Of a stretch of DNA of 21,759 nucleotides, positions 20,101-21,759 are shown one piece after another. The stretch covers positions 1-21,759 of the forward strand of contig JAQGAU010001058.1 in the NCBI GenBank assembly GCA_034698045.1, in the 5' to 3' direction. Every line of letters begins with the position of its first letter. Within the stretch, counting starts at the first letter, position 1. Below the pieces are notes generated by a model that was not told the DNA's origin, did no database searches, and worked only from the letters and a program-made list of their open reading frames with translations. Source of the stretch: Paramacrobiotus richtersi. Lineage: Eukaryota > Tardigrada > Eutardigrada > Parachela > Macrobiotidae. Position numbers and translations under genes: made by a program.

Positions 20101-20514
20101 CGGGTGTCCATGATAGGTACATTCCGAGCTTCAGCCAGTCGGAAATGTTCAACCGTGGCACTCTGGGCGATCCCATCTCCGTGGACAAGATGCGCGAGGC
20201 CTTGGAAGAGAGCCTGGTACAGGGCTTCTTTGGCCCGGCCACACTCGAACAGTGTAAAGAATTCCGGGCGAGAATGAAGGAAAAGTGTGAAAAACGCCGG
20301 AAACCCGTGAATGCAGCGGGGGATTGGCTGATGAATTCCTCGGCATCAGAACAACGACTGAAGTATCAGATAACGGAGGCCGATTGCCGGCAGCTGGCCG
20401 AGGAGATTGGTGGTCCGTGGAAGGAGTACTGGGGGTTTTCGGAGTGTTTTGTTAATCTTCGGTCCGCTGCCGAGCTGGCCAAGATGGACAAGTCTCTTGC
20501 GGAGAATGATCCTG
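17138..20514 (+). CDS. ANKLE2: ANKLE2 (LEM4)-like gene, frame-disrupted, 3' end not found
   Basis: ANKLE2 is an ER/nuclear-envelope ankyrin protein needed for nuclear envelope reassembly and BAF dephosphorylation. Three exons are recognised: about 17138-17622, 18368-18679 and 20117-20514 (GT-AG; donors GTAAGT, GTGAGT and GTAGGT). Exon 1 has the RNase H1/viroplasmin-like piece (IRFKFFKNYHES, DAVLFSQ), then FVEALGKGDCAG...LVWGNPRVLI and TALHMAVQAENFALF. Exon 2 continues CTIMEIIECPALIQ, HPDDAV, then an ankyrin repeat (HETVLDCAVAYGSVAMVDFL) and HMLKGRW. Exon 3 is a clean open frame, YIPSF...LAEEIGGPWKEYWGFSECFV, matching the conserved block after the ankyrins (in ANKLE2 ELGYPWVEYWEFLGCFVDL). In exons 1 and 2 these pieces lie in different frames: at least three shifts in exon 1 and three in exon 2, all outside introns. 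The start ATG 17138 is therefore tentative and the LEM domain and membrane anchor are not seen. The last donor implies more exons beyond 20514. A pseudogene or a stretch with sequence errors are the two readings. Confidence 0.75.
17623..18367 (+). other. Intron 1 of the ANKLE2-like gene
   Basis: It is a 745-nt AT-rich intron, GTAAGT to TTGTTTAG. Joining TG to T restores the codon for Cys in ALFCTIMEIIE, the expected ANKLE2 continuity. It holds T-rich runs near 17700-17760 and repeated TTCGGCAAT motifs at about 17944 and 17992; nothing coding. Confidence 0.65.
18680..20116 (+). other. Intron 2 of the ANKLE2-like gene
   Basis: It is a 1437-nt AT-rich intron, GTGAGT to ATGATAG. Joining TG to G gives LKGRWYIPSF, which parallels LKGHYYVPLL in ANKLE2. 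It contains a strong inverted repeat at 18917-19005. Small open frames inside (19016-19198, 19622-19849) have no recognisable content. Confidence 0.65.
18917..19005. repeat. Inverted repeat with 22-bp arms
   Basis: Arms at 18917-18938 and 18984-19005 are reverse complements with one mismatch, around a 45-nt AT-rich spacer. Weaker complementarity continues outward for perhaps 15-20 bp. It could be a remnant of a small AT-rich inverted-repeat transposon (MITE-like) or a simple hairpin. Target-site duplications were not evident. Confidence 0.55.
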
Positions 20515-21524
20515 GTAGGTGGTTTTCTAATTAGTGCTGTAAGTGATAATACTACAGAGTACACATGTGCCGGTTGAAGGTGCTGATAAATGTCAAGGTA
20601 GACTGTTAGAGATCTAGAATATTAACAAACACATTTGTGAATTATGATAAAAATATCTGAAAACTGTGGGTTATCCAGTGCGACAGATGAAAAACTGTAC
20701 CTCTGTACTGGAAAACTGTAACTGAAAAACTGGGATCTTTTTCTTAACCATTTTTAAACTGAATACTATTTGAGGCAGGGAGCCTAGAGCCACTGCACTA
20801 CGCTTTCGTCGTATTGTGATAACTCATAACACTGTGCAGAGTTTTTCGCATTTCTCCCTATGGTACATATCAAGAAGCATTGCGCTTTACCAGATATCGT
20901 GTTTCTTTTAAAAGATAATTCTGCCTTTTTCGGATGTTTGTTTATTTATTTTCTGAACACAAATTGGAATCGTTACCTTGAACAGCATCAAAAAGCACAT
21001 TGTACAACAAACATATAGCTGGAATGACAGCTGAATAGGAACAAGTCAGTCGAATTTTGTTTCTACCCGTAACACTACGATTTCTCTCGATCAATACTGA
21101 CATTTACAATCCAGTCTGAATGGTCTACATGTTTCCGTGAATAAAAAAGTTCCAGGGGTCGTTTCAGCATTCGTCAGCTAATAGCACAGGTAGCAAATTA
21201 GCAATGATAGAAGCTTGATCTACGAAACTGACCCATTGTTTTCGTATTTGCGTTGTATTTTGGCTGCTTGCACGAGAATTTGTCGTTCATATTCCAGGTT
21301 CAGTTGAAGCTCGCTTTTTCGCCCCACTTCCTGCCGTCTGCAACCGTCTAGAGCAGATCGAAATCCTCTCCCTACATTACTCCCGCCGCTCCTCGTTTTC
21401 CTCATTTTCCAGCACCAGAAGTGGCACAATCGGTACACAACTTCCATATAATGGTCACCGTCTCGTTGCGTACACGAGTTTCGACCGACCAAACTTACCC
21501 CTTACCGCAACCGGTCAGTTAATT
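20515..21524. other. Stretch downstream of ANKLE2-like exon 3; no firm exon
   Basis: The donor at 20515 (GTAGGT) predicts further plus-strand exons, but the ANKLE2 C-terminal region is poorly conserved and I cannot place one here. The only coding-like passage is on the minus strand near 21225-21410 and is listed separately. Confidence 0.35.
21220..21410 (-). CDS. Possible exon of an unknown minus-strand gene
   Basis: From the ATG near 21406, the minus strand reads about 60 residues with an amphipathic, helix-prone passage, SELQLNLEYERQILVQAAKI, followed by QRKYENN and a stop at 21220. A weak donor (GTCAGT) sits just before the stop, so it might be a first exon. The composition looks more protein-like than neighbouring frames, but I recognise no family and found no next exon. 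It could be chance. Confidence 0.25.
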
Positions 21525-21759
21525 GCCAGTGAATTCTCTGATTCGGATTTGCAAGGAACTGAAGCGACGACCGCAACGCCATGGTATAAGCGCAACCGCA
21601 GCAACCAGTACAGTTGCTGACTTCGGCCTGCGGGAAACTGCAGCAACGACCGCACCGCCATGGTATAAGCGCAACCGCAGCAACCAGTCTAGTTGCGGAC
21701 TTGGACCCGCTGGAAACTGCAGCAACGACCGCAACGCCATGGTATAAGCGCAACCGCAG
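21525..21759. repeat. Tandem repeat, 79-bp unit, about three copies, runs off window
   Basis: The core CGCCATGGTATAAGCGCAAC recurs with its ATGG at 21581, 21660 and 21739, exactly 79 bp apart. Between cores, a CAGCAACCAGT...AGTTGC...CTGCAGCAACGACCGCA segment also repeats. The first copy is more diverged (matching from about 21525) and the last two are nearly identical, so the array continues beyond the end. Long open frames on both strands are by-products of 79-bp repetition, since a 79-nt unit shifts frame each copy. Confidence 0.85.

Overview
This is an animal nuclear window, read here as an invertebrate (protostome). Genes are broken by GT-AG introns that are mostly short, AATAAA signals follow several stop codons, and there are no operons or Shine-Dalgarno sites. 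Orthologues point the same way: a lachesin/DIP-type Ig protein, a Roundabout-type Ig protein, a PC-esterase (PCED1) protein, an ANKLE2 (LEM4) homologue and a divergent orphan class A GPCR. A compact ecdysozoan such as a tardigrade would fit the divergent GPCR and the unplaceable secreted protein, but that is a guess. I rebuilt all exon structures by hand from splice sites, phase continuity and family motifs; 26 introns are proposed.

Layout. 1-1150: no supportable gene. 1154-2166 (-): three-exon gene for a 169-residue secreted six-cysteine protein of unknown family. 2170-3520: intergenic, with weak fragments only. 3525-4701 (+): two-exon seven-transmembrane receptor of 359 residues, with a polyadenylation signal at 4891. 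5712-7952 (+): nine-exon gene for a secreted protein of two Ig domains matching Ig2-Ig3 of the lachesin/DIP/IgLON family. 9638-10756 (+): four-exon gene for a secreted protein of two Ig domains matching Ig3-Ig4 of Roundabout. 11211-15065 (-): eleven-exon PCED1-like SGNH/PC-esterase gene, 665 residues, complete. 15070-17137: intergenic, with a possible promoter cluster near 16450-16650. 17138 to at least 20514 (+): ANKLE2-like gene. Its first two exons carry repeated reading-frame breaks and its third is clean; the 3' end is not found. 21525-21759: 79-bp tandem repeat running off the end.

The most interesting part is 5.1-10.8 kb. Two neighbouring, co-oriented Ig genes from different receptor families share a diverged duplicate of the same 5' flank and signal-peptide exon. 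Each lacks the N-terminal Ig domain(s) that bind ligand in the canonical family, and neither has a membrane anchor. They look like two small secreted Ig proteins driven by paralogous leader/promoter units. No functional link among the other genes is evident; they are ordinary eukaryotic neighbours.
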